DNA of 64,000 bases from Bacillus sp. DNRA2. GTDB taxonomy: Bacteria; Bacillota; Bacilli; Bacillales; Cytobacillaceae. The stretch is from contig NZ_JABAIT010000001.1 of assembly GCF_012843265.1 (NCBI RefSeq), forward strand, positions 1-64,000, written 5' to 3'. Under the pieces are notes generated by a model. It did not search any database. It was not told the origin of the DNA and saw nothing but the letters and a program-made list of their open reading frames with translations. Shown piece after piece: positions 8,824-16,271 of the stretch. The stretch's first letter is position 1; every line of letters begins with the position of its first letter. The translations under genes were made by a program, and so were the position numbers.

Positions 8824-9293
8824 GTATATTTAACCGCGCTTTCTGATACTTTTTTTATTAGCTTGAGACTAGAAACGGCCAAGAGATGTAGTAGTAAGAT
8901 ATAAACTGCATCATAAGTGTGATTCCATCTTCTGTATTCTAAAATATTAAAAAAGGTGGAAAGATAAGTTACTCCTATCATTATTCCAATCGAAGCGGCA
9001 GTTATAAGAATGATTGTTGGACGTTTATGAACCTTTTGAAGGAAATTCAAATATATAATCAAGAGCATAGGCAGTAAAACACTGCGTACTAATAGATAGG
9101 CTGTATATTTCATTCCGTTTTTGGTTAATTCCATGAAATGATATTCTTCGATGAAAATCCATGAGAAGTTAATACTAAAAATCATAATGACTAAGTACAC
9201 AAAGGTGTTTTCAATGAGAGAAAGCTGTTTCGGTAGGACAACAAAAAGTGCAGTTGCCAGCCATGTAAGAAAACAGAAAGTAGCAAAGCCCAA
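8820..9293 (-). CDS. CBO0543-like membrane protein (upstream of pair)
   Basis: A 157-residue protein with five hydrophobic segments. The WRRWNHTYD motif near residue 125 is typical of CBO0543-like proteins. The start is a TTG at 9293 preceded by AGGGTG; an ATG six bases upstream opens a different, short frame. It is coupled to the next gene by a 4-base overlap. The pair has no other genes in its operon. Confidence 0.55.
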   Translation of the reverse strand: MGFATFCFLTWLATALFVVLPKQLSLIENTFVYLVIMIFSINFSWIFIEEYHFMELTKNGMKYTAYLLVRSVLLPMLLIIYLNFLQKVHKRPTIILITAASIGIMIGVTYLSTFFNILEYRRWNHTYDAVYILLLHLLAVSSLKLIKKVSESAVKYT

Positions 9294-9397
9294 ATAACAT
9301 CACCCTAGATCAAAATATTCTCACCGCTAAAATCAAACCAACAAATAACACGAACAATAACCATATTATTAACACAAAACAACAAAACTAAACTAAA

Positions 9398-9427
9398 GGT
9401 ACCTGTCACGCCCCGAATTTTGTCGAA
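9398..9427 (+). repeat. REP-like repeat, copy 3 (GCCCC type)
   Basis: GGTACCTGTCACG plus CCCCGAATTTTGTCGAA, followed by TGGGTTG, a remnant of the right arm. It lies in the divergent spacer between 9293 and the GGDEF gene. Confidence 0.9.
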
Positions 9428-9563
9428 TGGGTTGTTCTATAATAGTTTTGGAAAGCAACAAACTATTATAATTGTTAACAATATTTCATTTTTTCGGTAT
9501 AATTCATATGGTAAAATTTACTTTATAATGGGAGTCGGAATGATTCGGAATGAGGATGCTATT

Positions 9564-10217
9564 ATGGAGTACACAGGCAGGGTGTTTACCACTATATTTG
9601 TGATTGTTCTTTGTATAGTAATGTGGTCTATCGATGGGCTGACACTCAATTATTTTCATTTATTAGCTTTGAGTTTCTTTTCTGGAATCGCTTGGTGGAT
9701 GGGAAGTCAATATGACAAAGCAAAATACAATTCCGAAAAGGATGAACTAACGAATCTATATAATAGAAGATTTGTCCAGATGATCGCTCCGAATTTAATA
9801 GCATTGGCGCGCCGGAAAAATAAAAAAATTTGTATCTCCTTTGTAGATGTTGATAATTTTAAACCCATAAATGATATGTATGGTCACGAGATTGGCGATA
9901 AAATCTTGCATGATATTGCTGCCGCCATTCTAAAGGTAACGAGAGAAAATGATATTGTCGCTCGTTGGGGTGGAGATGAAATCCTTGTCATCTCACCATT
10001 AGTAAAAACTAAAAACCCTGAGCTTTTAATACGACGTATCGAGGAAGAGTTAAATGAAGTTTCACGGCTTAACAACATCATTGTTTCTGTATCGATTGGA
10101 ACAGCGATTTTTCCTGATGATGGAATGGTTTTAAGTGAACTGATTAAAGAAGCAGACCGGAAAATGTATTTATTTAAGGCAGCAAAGAAAACTACTTATG
10201 CAAAAAAAGTTAATTGA
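9564..10217 (+). CDS. membrane-bound diguanylate cyclase (GGDEF domain)
   Basis: The enzyme would make c-di-GMP from two GTP. Counting from the ATG at 9564 (217 residues), two membrane segments (about 9-25 and 30-48) precede a GGDEF domain. The signature is GGDEI, a conservative change. A standard inhibitory I-site RxxD (REND) lies five residues before it. DELTNLYNRR marks the start of the domain, and VSIGTAIFPDDG and ADRKMYLFK its end. ATG 9564 is chosen for its GAGG site 8 bases upstream; longer frames begin inside the REP copy and are unlikely. Other c-di-GMP genes lie at 53.9-59.9 kb. Confidence 0.85.
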   Translation: MEYTGRVFTTIFVIVLCIVMWSIDGLTLNYFHLLALSFFSGIAWWMGSQYDKAKYNSEKDELTNLYNRRFVQMIAPNLIALARRKNKKICISFVDVDNFKPINDMYGHEIGDKILHDIAAAILKVTRENDIVARWGGDEILVISPLVKTKNPELLIRRIEEELNEVSRLNNIIVSVSIGTAIFPDDGMVLSELIKEADRKMYLFKAAKKTTYAKKVN

Positions 10218-10256
10218 ACCATTCTCCTATCGGGAAGGTTCGATTAACTTTTTTTG
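10205..10256 (+). terminator. terminator after the GGDEF gene
   Basis: AAAGTTAATTGAACC pairs with GGTTCGATTAACTTT, followed by a T-run. The stem overlaps the last codons and stop of the gene. Confidence 0.85.
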
Positions 10257-10330
10257 TTTCTATTATGAAAAAAATGAACAACAGCACAAATTGCGAAGGA
10301 CACAAATTGTCAAAATTTAGACAAAAAATG

Positions 10331-10357
10331 GGTGCCAAAAAAGGCACCTTTTTTTAT
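10331..10357. terminator. bidirectional terminator with a REP-like stem
   Basis: GGTGCC, six A, GGCACC, then TTTTTTT on the plus strand. Read on the minus strand it follows uppS and continues CCATTTTTTGTC, which resembles the tail of the REP-like repeat. The resemblance may be coincidental. Confidence 0.7.
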
Positions 10358-11130
10358 CCATTTAGTAGGCCGCCGAATCGTCTTTGGCGCCGCTGGTAGT
10401 CTTCAAGGGAGCGGAGAAATTCTTGCTCGGAGAAATCCGGCCATAGTACGTCGGTAAACCAGAATTCTGTGTATGCTAACTGCCAGAGCAGGAAGTTGCT
10501 CAGGCGTTCTTCGCCGCCGGTGCGAATGAGCAGATCAGGGTCTGGCGTGCCTGCCGTATACAGATATTCTGAGAACTGCTGTTCATCTACATCTTCAAGG
10601 GACAAATTCCCCGCTTCAATATCAGCAGACATTTTTTTGATGGCATTCAGCATCTCGAGCCGGCTACCGTAGTTAAAGGCGAAGTTGAGCTGAAGGCCAT
10701 CATTGTCACGAGTCCGCTCGATAGCAAACCTTAACGCTTCCTGTGTATGGGCCGGAAGACTTTCAATATCGCCGATTGTCTGAATGCGGACATTATTAGC
10801 GATAAGGTCTGGCAGATAGATATGAAGAAACTCCTTGGGAAGTTTCAAGATAAAATCCACCTCGGGTTTTGGACGTTTCCAGTTTTCCGTGGAAAACGCA
10901 TATAGTGTTAGAATCTTCACCTGGCACTTGGCGGCAGTCTTCACTACTTTTAAAACAGTCGATAATCCTTCTTTATGGCCAGCAATTCTAGGCATACCTC
11001 GCTTTTTCGCCCAACGTCCGTTACCGTCCATAATAATGGCGACATGGTTAGGTATACTATCTTGCGGATATTGTATGTGATCTTGATCTTTCACTTGTTT
11101 ATTTTTAAAAAAAGGAATTTTCATTGACAT
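10354..11130 (-). CDS. uppS: isoprenyl transferase (undecaprenyl-diphosphate synthase), probable second copy
   Basis: The enzyme condenses isopentenyl diphosphate onto farnesyl diphosphate in cis to make the C55 lipid carrier. The 258-residue protein shows the family's signatures: HVAIIMDGNGRWAKKRG (catalytic Asp), AFSTENWKRP, FNYGSR and RTGGEERLSNFLLWQLAYTE, where most enzymes have SGE/GGE-x-R. AGGGGGA-type SD precedes the ATG. The principal uppS of Bacilli lies between frr and cdsA. Here the gene stands alone next to a regulator pair, so it is probably a paralogue. The mevalonate-pathway operon at 29.9 kb could supply its substrate. Confidence 0.9.
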   Translation of the reverse strand: MSMKIPFFKNKQVKDQDHIQYPQDSIPNHVAIIMDGNGRWAKKRGMPRIAGHKEGLSTVLKVVKTAAKCQVKILTLYAFSTENWKRPKPEVDFILKLPKEFLHIYLPDLIANNVRIQTIGDIESLPAHTQEALRFAIERTRDNDGLQLNFAFNYGSRLEMLNAIKKMSADIEAGNLSLEDVDEQQFSEYLYTAGTPDPDLLIRTGGEERLSNFLLWQLAYTEFWFTDVLWPDFSEQEFLRSLEDYQRRQRRFGGLLNG

Positions 11131-11149
11131 TGTATATCCCCCGAAATAT

Positions 11150-11193
11150 GGTGGATTTCCCCAAAATGTAAGGCAGTGGGGGGGAGATCCACC
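11150..11193. other. strong hairpin between the HTH gene and uppS
   Basis: GGTGGATTTCCCC pairs with GGGGAGATCCACC. It has no T-run on the minus strand and ends about 20 bases before the uppS ribosome binding site, so it may be a terminator variant or a translational or RNA-stability element. Confidence 0.5.
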
Positions 11194-11207
11194 TTAGTTC
11201 ATTTTCA

Positions 11208-11426
11208 TTACTTGCTGTCTTCGTCGCTTCTATATTCTAAAATATCTCCTGGTTGGCAATCCAAAGCCTTGCAAATTGCCTCTAAAGTTGAAAAACGTAC
11301 CGCTTTTGCTTTTCCATTTTTTAAAATAGAAAGGTTTGCCATCGTAATTCCAACTCGCTCCGAAAGCTCTGTGACGCTCATTTTTCGTTTAGCCAACATT
11401 ACGTCTATATTGATAATTATCGCCAT
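11208..11426 (-). CDS. YozG-type HTH (XRE/Cro family) transcriptional regulator
   Basis: A 72-residue, single-domain helix-turn-helix protein. MAIIINIDVMLAKRKMSV leads into SVTELSERVGITMANLSILK (HTH helices 2-3, about residues 17-36), and the ending ALDCQPGDILEY is typical of this family. ATG 11426 follows GAGGTG by six bases. It begins 10 bases after the stop of the DUF2975 gene, the same order as yoaS-yozG of B. subtilis. It probably represses its own operon through the operator at 11976 and perhaps also the orphan DUF2975 gene at 3912. Confidence 0.85.
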   Translation of the reverse strand: MAIIINIDVMLAKRKMSVTELSERVGITMANLSILKNGKAKAVRFSTLEAICKALDCQPGDILEYRSDEDSK

Positions 11427-11436
11427 TGTATTCACC

Positions 11437-11928
11437 TCAGACTGTTAAATCATTTTCAGATTTTATATTGATCGCTTCTTGTAATAGTCTTTGGAGAACA
11501 GCGGCAAAGACGGCGACCACCATTGAAGCCCCAATGATGACCATTCCGATTAGGATGATACCCGGTGCGTCATCCCACTCCGCAATGATATAGAGTAATG
11601 GTAGGGCAACCGCGTAAAAGCTACTGATGGTGATGGCGCATTTTTTAATTTTCTTAAGAGCTATTACAGATAGTTGAGAGAAAGCTTGGTTCTTGTCTAT
11701 ATAACTTAACAGTCTTAATGCTTGGTACAGTGCAAAGTAAAACGGGATTGCTGAAGCATACATAATAAATAAAAGGCCGTATACCACATAGGCTAGCTCT
11801 GAACCTTTTGATGCGTGTCCGATTGCATCGCTTGCAATATTAGGTAGGTAAAATATGCACAAACCGAGAACTGGGAGGCCTATTAAGATCACAGCAGCCC
11901 TTAGAAAGTTTGTTGAACCTCGTTTCAT
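11437..11928 (-). CDS. DUF2975 membrane protein (YoaS-like)
   Basis: A 163-residue paralogue of the protein at 3912-4400 with four hydrophobic segments and the same C-terminus (QEAINIKSENDLTV). ATG 11928 is preceded by GAGGTGC. It is the first gene of a two-gene operon with the HTH regulator, in an arrangement resembling a membrane sensor plus small repressor. The signal sensed is not known. Confidence 0.8.
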   Translation of the reverse strand: MKRGSTNFLRAAVILIGLPVLGLCIFYLPNIASDAIGHASKGSELAYVVYGLLFIMYASAIPFYFALYQALRLLSYIDKNQAFSQLSVIALKKIKKCAITISSFYAVALPLLYIIAEWDDAPGIILIGMVIIGASMVVAVFAAVLQRLLQEAINIKSENDLTV

Positions 11929-11975
11929 AAAAAAGCACCTCACAAGATATTTTCGATTTGATTTTAACATGTGAT

Positions 11976-11992
11976 TTATCGTTTTTCAATAA
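11976..11992. promoter_or_regulatory. operator-like inverted repeat upstream of the DUF2975-HTH operon
   Basis: Read on the minus strand: TTATTG, AAAAA, CGATAA. It is identical in half-sites and spacing to 3847-3863. Confidence 0.55.
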
Positions 11993-12049
11993 AATTTTAT
12001 CATTTTTATCGTCGGGTGCTCCCTGTGGTGCTCACCGCGGTGCCATTTT

Positions 12050-12079
12050 GGTGCCTGTCACGCCCCGAAGTTTGTCGAA
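12050..12079 (+). repeat. REP-like repeat, copy 4 (GCCCC, GAAG type)
   Basis: GGTGCCTGTCACG plus CCCCGAAGTTTGTCGAA. Upstream lies a ladder of partial units (GGTGCT, GGTGCT, GGTGCC within 35 bases). Downstream is a degenerate tail TTTTCGAGGTGGTTG. Confidence 0.9.
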
Positions 12080-12110
12080 TTTTCGAGGTGGTTGTCACGC
12101 TCAAAAGTGC

Positions 12111-12150
12111 AAAAAAAAGAAACGGTACTTTTTGATAGAAGTCCCGTTTC
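12111..12150 (-). terminator. terminator of the 43-residue membrane protein gene
   Basis: On the minus strand GAAACGG and CCGTTTC enclose a loop and are followed by TTTTTTTT. Confidence 0.8.
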
Positions 12151-12163
12151 CTAGCTTTTGCCA

Positions 12164-12295
12164 CTAACCGATAAGACTCGGTAAAATTGATAATGCAACA
12201 CTTATTGATACACCTATTATACATACTACAATGAATGTGATTTTCTTTTTTAGCTGCTTGTTTCTTGCTGCTTCTTCATAAGTTGGGAAATTCAT
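12164..12295 (-). CDS. small membrane protein, 43 residues
   Basis: The open frame begins MNFPTYEEAARNKQLKKK, followed by one membrane segment (ITFIVVCIIGVSISVALSIL, residues 19-38). AGGAGC lies six bases before the ATG and a strong terminator follows the stop, so this is a complete small transcription unit. The amphipathic, basic N-terminus is cytoplasmic. I do not recognise a family. Confidence 0.7.
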   Translation of the reverse strand: MNFPTYEEAARNKQLKKKITFIVVCIIGVSISVALSILPSLIG

Positions 12296-12546
12296 TATAC
12301 TGCTCCTATAAATTAAACTTTAGTCTATCTTATCGGAATCGTTTTTATAATTCTGTTAAATACTTCACTTCGTTACGCATTTTTTAAAAAATTCTAAGTG
12401 GTCGCATTCATTCAATATAACAAGTAGGCTTTCGACCTTGACCGACCATGTTTCCCCATAAATTCCACATACCTTTGTCACGAAACGCTCAAATGAAGAC
12501 GCGGAAGTTTCTCTATTTTTTCTATAAAATAAATATTGACAGTATT

Positions 12547-12562
12547 TGTGATTAATTTCACA
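12547..12562. promoter_or_regulatory. FNR/CRP-type palindrome
   Basis: TGTGATTAATTTCACA is a perfect TGTGA-N6-TCACA site. TTGACA at 12536-12541 lies just upstream. It is centred 35 bp before the flavoenzyme's ATG, too close for class II activation of that gene but suitable for repression. On the minus strand TATAGA at 12521-12526 lies where a -10 would be if the site were at about -41, so it may instead activate leftward transcription. The remainder of 12296-12588 shows nothing else. Confidence 0.6.
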
Positions 12563-12588
12563 AAAAACGTAATCGGGGAGGCCTACAT

Positions 12589-14532
12589 ATGGATTACCAA
12601 AACGTATTCAAAGAAGGCAAAATCGGCAAGGTAACATTGAAAAACAGAATCGTTATGCCACCAATGGGAACGAATCTGGCAGGTTCTGAAGGAGAGGTTA
12701 CTGATCAACTTGTTGCTTACTATGAAGAAAGAGCAAAAGGTGGAACAGGGTTAATTATTGTTGAATTTACTTGTATCGATTATGAATACGGGAAAGGTTT
12801 TATTAGGCAATTAAGGCTCGATGACGACCGCTTCATCCCAGGGATTCAACGTCTAGCCAATACTATCCAGAAACATGGAGCAAAGGTTTTTGTCCAAATC
12901 CATCACGGAGGCCGACAATCTAGCTCCGCGTTAATCAATGGGAAACAAATCGTTGCGCCTAGTAACATTGCATCAGCAGCAGTAGGTGAGGAACCTCGGG
13001 AATTAACAACAGCGGAAGTAAAAGAACTGGTTGGTAAGTTTGTGCAAACCGCCGTAAGATGTAAGCAGGCTGGCGTTGACGGCGTTGAAGTTCACGGTGC
13101 CCATGGCTATTTAATTAACCAGTTCTTAAGCCCTCAAGCAAATGTTCGGACCGATGAATACGGGGGAAGCTTTGAGAATCGCATGCGATTTATCAAGGAA
13201 ATCATTGCTGGGATTAGAGAAAAGTGTGGTGCGGATTATCCTGTGACTGTTCGTCTTAGCGTCGATGAGTTTGTCGAAGGCGGCATCGATTTGGAGTTAG
13301 GAAAACGGATTTGTCAGTACTTGGAAAAATTAGGCGTGGATGGGCTCCATATTAGTTGCGGAACCTATGAATCTATGGACCGAATTATTGAATCGCCGTT
13401 ATTTGAACAGGGCTGGCGAGTTTACATGGCCGATGCTATTAAAAAAGAAGTAAAGATTCCTGTTATCACAGTCGGGTCGATTCGTGATCCGCGATTCGTC
13501 GAAGGAGTTTTAGCCGAGGGAAAAGCCGACTTTGTTGCGATAGGCCGAGGCTTAATCGCAGAGCCTGAGTGGGTGAATAAAACAATGGCAGGACGCGAAG
13601 CGGAAATTAGAAAATGTATTAACTGTCTTCATTGTATCCATTCAGCGATGGGTGGCTCACACATTATGTGTTCTCTCAATGCTCGAGCAGGTCGAGAATT
13701 AGAATTTAAGGGGCAAGAACCTATTCCTGCTGGCGAAAAACGACAGGTTGTGATTGTTGGTGGTGGTCCAGGTGGAATGGAAGCAGCTCGAAATCTAGCA
13801 TTAAAAGGATATACTGTAACTCTTTTTGAAAAAGGACAAAAGCTTGGTGGCCAATTACACCTTGTAACTGACCCGAATTATCGTGAGAAAATGATGTGGC
13901 ACATTGATTACCTCAGCAATGAAATGAAACGTTTGAACATTGATGTGCGCATGAATACTGAAGCTACCATTGACGGGGTCGTCTCTATGAAACCATATGC
14001 GGTTATTCTAGCAACTGGAGGAAGGCCAAAACTTCCAGCCGTGGAGGGTAATGATTTAGGTCATGTCTATACCTATGAAGATATGAAACTTCAGGAAAAA
14101 GAGTTTGCGAATAGTAAAGTTACTGTTGTCGGCAGCGGGATGATTTGTCATGGAACGAATCGCCGCCTTGCAGAGGCTGGTAATGATGTTACTTTTGTGG
14201 AAATTCCTACAAAAGCAAGCAAGAGAATTGGCCAAGATACGAGATTAAGGCTGTTAAACAAGCTGAAGGAAATCAATGTGAACGTTTTGACGGATCATAG
14301 TTTGGAAAAAATACTTCCTGATCGTGTTATCGTAGAGGAACCAGCTACTGGGCAGCACAAGGAATTTGAATCAGAGTATGTCATTGTGGCAATGGGTGTT
14401 GAGGCTTATAACCCATTAGAGGAAGCTTTAAGAAATAAGCTGGACAAAGTGTATGTAATCGGAGATGCCGTGGGAGGCTCATCCCTAAGTGAAGCAACGC
14501 GACACGGCTTCGAAACCGCCTACGCTCTATAA
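12589..14532 (+). CDS. NADH:flavin oxidoreductase / 2,4-dienoyl-CoA reductase family enzyme
   Basis: This 647-residue, three-cofactor flavoenzyme reduces activated C=C bonds. Residues 1-~330 form an old-yellow-enzyme FMN barrel (VMPPMGTN; HGAHGYLINQFLSP; DEYGGSFENRMRF). A 4Fe-4S site follows with Cys spacing CINCLHC...C (about 344-362). Residues ~385-645 carry a FAD/NAD(P) Rossmann pair (VVIVGGGPGGMEAARNLA; VVGSGM). This is the architecture of FadH-type dienoyl-CoA reductase and clostridial enoate reductase. The true substrate cannot be told from sequence. GGGGAGG precedes the ATG. It is monocistronic, and the FNR-type box upstream suggests oxygen-dependent control. Confidence 0.85.
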   Translation: MDYQNVFKEGKIGKVTLKNRIVMPPMGTNLAGSEGEVTDQLVAYYEERAKGGTGLIIVEFTCIDYEYGKGFIRQLRLDDDRFIPGIQRLANTIQKHGAKVFVQIHHGGRQSSSALINGKQIVAPSNIASAAVGEEPRELTTAEVKELVGKFVQTAVRCKQAGVDGVEVHGAHGYLINQFLSPQANVRTDEYGGSFENRMRFIKEIIAGIREKCGADYPVTVRLSVDEFVEGGIDLELGKRICQYLEKLGVDGLHISCGTYESMDRIIESPLFEQGWRVYMADAIKKEVKIPVITVGSIRDPRFVEGVLAEGKADFVAIGRGLIAEPEWVNKTMAGREAEIRKCINCLHCIHSAMGGSHIMCSLNARAGRELEFKGQEPIPAGEKRQVVIVGGGPGGMEAARNLALKGYTVTLFEKGQKLGGQLHLVTDPNYREKMMWHIDYLSNEMKRLNIDVRMNTEATIDGVVSMKPYAVILATGGRPKLPAVEGNDLGHVYTYEDMKLQEKEFANSKVTVVGSGMICHGTNRRLAEAGNDVTFVEIPTKASKRIGQDTRLRLLNKLKEINVNVLTDHSLEKILPDRVIVEEPATGQHKEFESEYVIVAMGVEAYNPLEEALRNKLDKVYVIGDAVGGSSLSEATRHGFETAYAL

Positions 14533-14541
14533 GTGCCTTTA

Positions 14542-14571
14542 GGTGCCAGGCACGCCCCGAAGTTTGTCGAA
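14542..14571 (+). repeat. REP-like repeat, copy 5 (palindromic tip, GCCCC, GAAG type)
   Basis: GGTGCCAGGCACG plus CCCCGAAGTTTGTCGAA, nine bases after the stop codon of the flavoenzyme gene. It is followed by TGTTGAGGTGGCTG, like the tail of copy 4. Confidence 0.9.
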
Positions 14572-14613
14572 TGTTGAGGTGGCTGCCAGGTGCTGAGTCT
14601 AACATAAAAATGA

Positions 14614-14651
14614 AAAAGCTCAATTTGCTGTATTTGGTAAATTGAGCTTTT
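14614..14651. terminator. bidirectional terminator-like hairpin
   Basis: A perfect stem AAAAGCTCAATTT / AAATTGAGCTTTT lies between convergent genes at 14532 and 14700. Confidence 0.7.
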
Positions 14652-14699
14652 GATGTTTCAGGCATAAATTTAATTATCTAAATATTATTTTTTTACTTT

Positions 14700-15101
14700 C
14701 TAACAATTTGTTATTTGATATAACTTCACTTCGTAATCACCTGATTCAATTTTTGTCGCATCAAAATTAATAGAAAATCCAGAAGATCCTTCGAATTCCT
14801 CTCTTGATTCACAAAAAACTTCCTTGTTGGTCTTGGATTGCACCAGAATAAGTTTAATTGGGACACTCCTTCGCTTTTCTACCATTTCTTTTAGGACAAC
14901 ATTAAAAATAACCTGATTATTTCTATTTAAAGTATTCCTTGAATCAATTATCTGTTGTGTTTCATCATCTATTTCATAACCTACTTGAATTTGATTGATA
15001 TCTGATGAAGGCCATTTCAAATTTTTGATAACAATAAAAGCTAACAAAACGATTATTACGATAAAAGCCAAAATCAGCGAATTTCTCATTCTTCTTTTCA
15101 G
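14700..15101 (-). CDS. hypothetical membrane-anchored protein
   Basis: An N-terminal basic stretch (KRRMRN) and one membrane segment (LILAFIVIIVLLAFIVI) precede an extracytoplasmic domain of about 100 residues with beta-type sequence (IKLILVQSKTN; GDYEVKLYQI). The best ribosome binding site, GGAGGG, points to a CTG codon at 15101. An ATG at 15089, or a longer frame from 15140 without a ribosome site, are alternatives. I do not recognise a family. It is a lone gene. Confidence 0.55.
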   Translation of the reverse strand: MKRRMRNSLILAFIVIIVLLAFIVIKNLKWPSSDINQIQVGYEIDDETQQIIDSRNTLNRNNQVIFNVVLKEMVEKRRSVPIKLILVQSKTNKEVFCESREEFEGSSGFSINFDATKIESGDYEVKLYQITNC

Positions 15102-15277
15102 ATTAAACCCTCCATTTTCCAACAACTGCATGCTCAACAATGGAAATTATCTCATAATTAGCAGACGTTTTGGGCGAAAATGGAAGCTTGGATTTACATT
15201 GATTCTTCGACTATAGGAAGACAAGCCATTTTCTTTATAAGCGTCAAATCCTCTTGTTATAAAATGGATCATTTTAC

Positions 15278-15994
15278 CTATTTTGAACATCCAGCATTAG
15301 GACAGTACGCACACTTGTCATTACCATCAATTTCATAATAGAAGCAACAGGTGACTCGCTTAAATGATTGAACGGATTCTGGTACAGTTTTGTCACCTAA
15401 AAACTTTTTGAATGGTGATTGCTTTTCTATTCCTGCCCACACCTCATCATTTAGGAGGATTGCCAGATCCTTCTCCACTTTGGGTGATATGTCCGATTCT
15501 TTTAACAGTTCGGCATACATCCATAACGTATAGCTCCAAATGTTCTCCCACAATACTAATCTCGAAGTTTTTGTTTTTGCGGCAACAGCTAGAAGGAGTG
15601 CAGCGCCAAATTTTGCTAAAATCGAGCGGATGCTATCTGCAACTTTATCCTCTTCAACTTTAACCCAATCATTATTTTTCAAGAAAAAGGTCGGAAGCCA
15701 ATGAGGATTATTCCCGTCATCAATAATGGATATGTCTTGTAGTTCGCCCTGCCAGGCTACACGATGCTTACTTAACATAAACAATTGTGCGGTCATCACA
15801 AATGCATATCTCCGAAAAAACATGGAAGCAGCGACGCGATCTCGGTCGTTGCCAATGCTCTCCTTTGCATATTGGAGGAGTGCGTCCAGACTTTCATCGG
15901 TAACATCAACGGTTGCTGCAGGAATCTCATCTGACGAAAGTGTTACGAGGTATTTGGCCAGGTCATTTGCTTGTGTTGGAGTTAATTTATTCAA
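15278..15994 (-). CDS. FhuF-like ferric siderophore reductase
   Basis: A 238-residue protein whose end RVTCCFYYEIDGNDKCAYC has the CC-x10-C-x2-C pattern of the FhuF 2Fe-2S cluster. FhuF proteins reduce iron from imported siderophores in the cytoplasm. The frame starts with TTG at 15994, which lacks a ribosome site. Just upstream, a well-placed GAGGGTG precedes a 12-codon frame (MSLIHKWAVFVE) whose stop overlaps the TTG in TTGAATAA. This could be a coupled leader peptide or mark a frameshift at the 5' end. A Fur box lies 70 bp upstream. It probably works with siderophores captured by proteins such as that at 438. Confidence 0.8.
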   Translation of the reverse strand: MNKLTPTQANDLAKYLVTLSSDEIPAATVDVTDESLDALLQYAKESIGNDRDRVAASMFFRRYAFVMTAQLFMLSKHRVAWQGELQDISIIDDGNNPHWLPTFFLKNNDWVKVEEDKVADSIRSILAKFGAALLLAVAAKTKTSRLVLWENIWSYTLWMYAELLKESDISPKVEKDLAILLNDEVWAGIEKQSPFKKFLGDKTVPESVQSFKRVTCCFYYEIDGNDKCAYCPNAGCSK

Positions 15995-16064
15995 CGAAAA
16001 CAGCCCATTTGTGTATCAAACTCATTATGATTCACCCTCTAATTCAATCTATTAAAAATTCTAA

Positions 16065-16079
16065 TGAAAATGATTATCA
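16065..16079. promoter_or_regulatory. Fur box of the fhuF-like gene
   Basis: TGAAAATGATTATCA, a 7-1-7 palindrome identical to the third box at 382-396. It lies upstream of the minus-strand FhuF gene. Confidence 0.85.
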
Positions 16080-16094
16080 ATGTCAATACGATAA

Positions 16095-16125
16095 GGTGCC
16101 AGGCACCACCCGAATTTTGTCGGAA
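16095..16125 (+). repeat. REP-like repeat, copy 6 (palindromic tip, complete right arm)
   Basis: GGTGCCAGGCACC plus ACCCGAATTTTGTCGGAA (one extra G). Downstream, GGGTGGTG at 16133-16140 is the exact complement of CACCACCC. This copy therefore shows what may be the full two-stem element, about 46 bp. Confidence 0.9.
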
Positions 16126-16271
16126 GGTCTTGGGTGGTGGGGTGGCTCGTATAATGAATTTAACAGAAGAGTGTTTTTAATAGTTTGTTAAGGAATTCTT
16201 CGCTGAATGATAACATCTCCTCTCTATACTGAAGCTGAAGGAATAGATAAACAGCAGGGAGGAGAAATGAA

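Noticed and set aside
9420-9563. Longer N-terminus of the GGDEF protein starting with TTG at 9420
   Set aside because: That start lies inside REP copy 3 and has no ribosome site. ATG 9564 has GAGG at good spacing.
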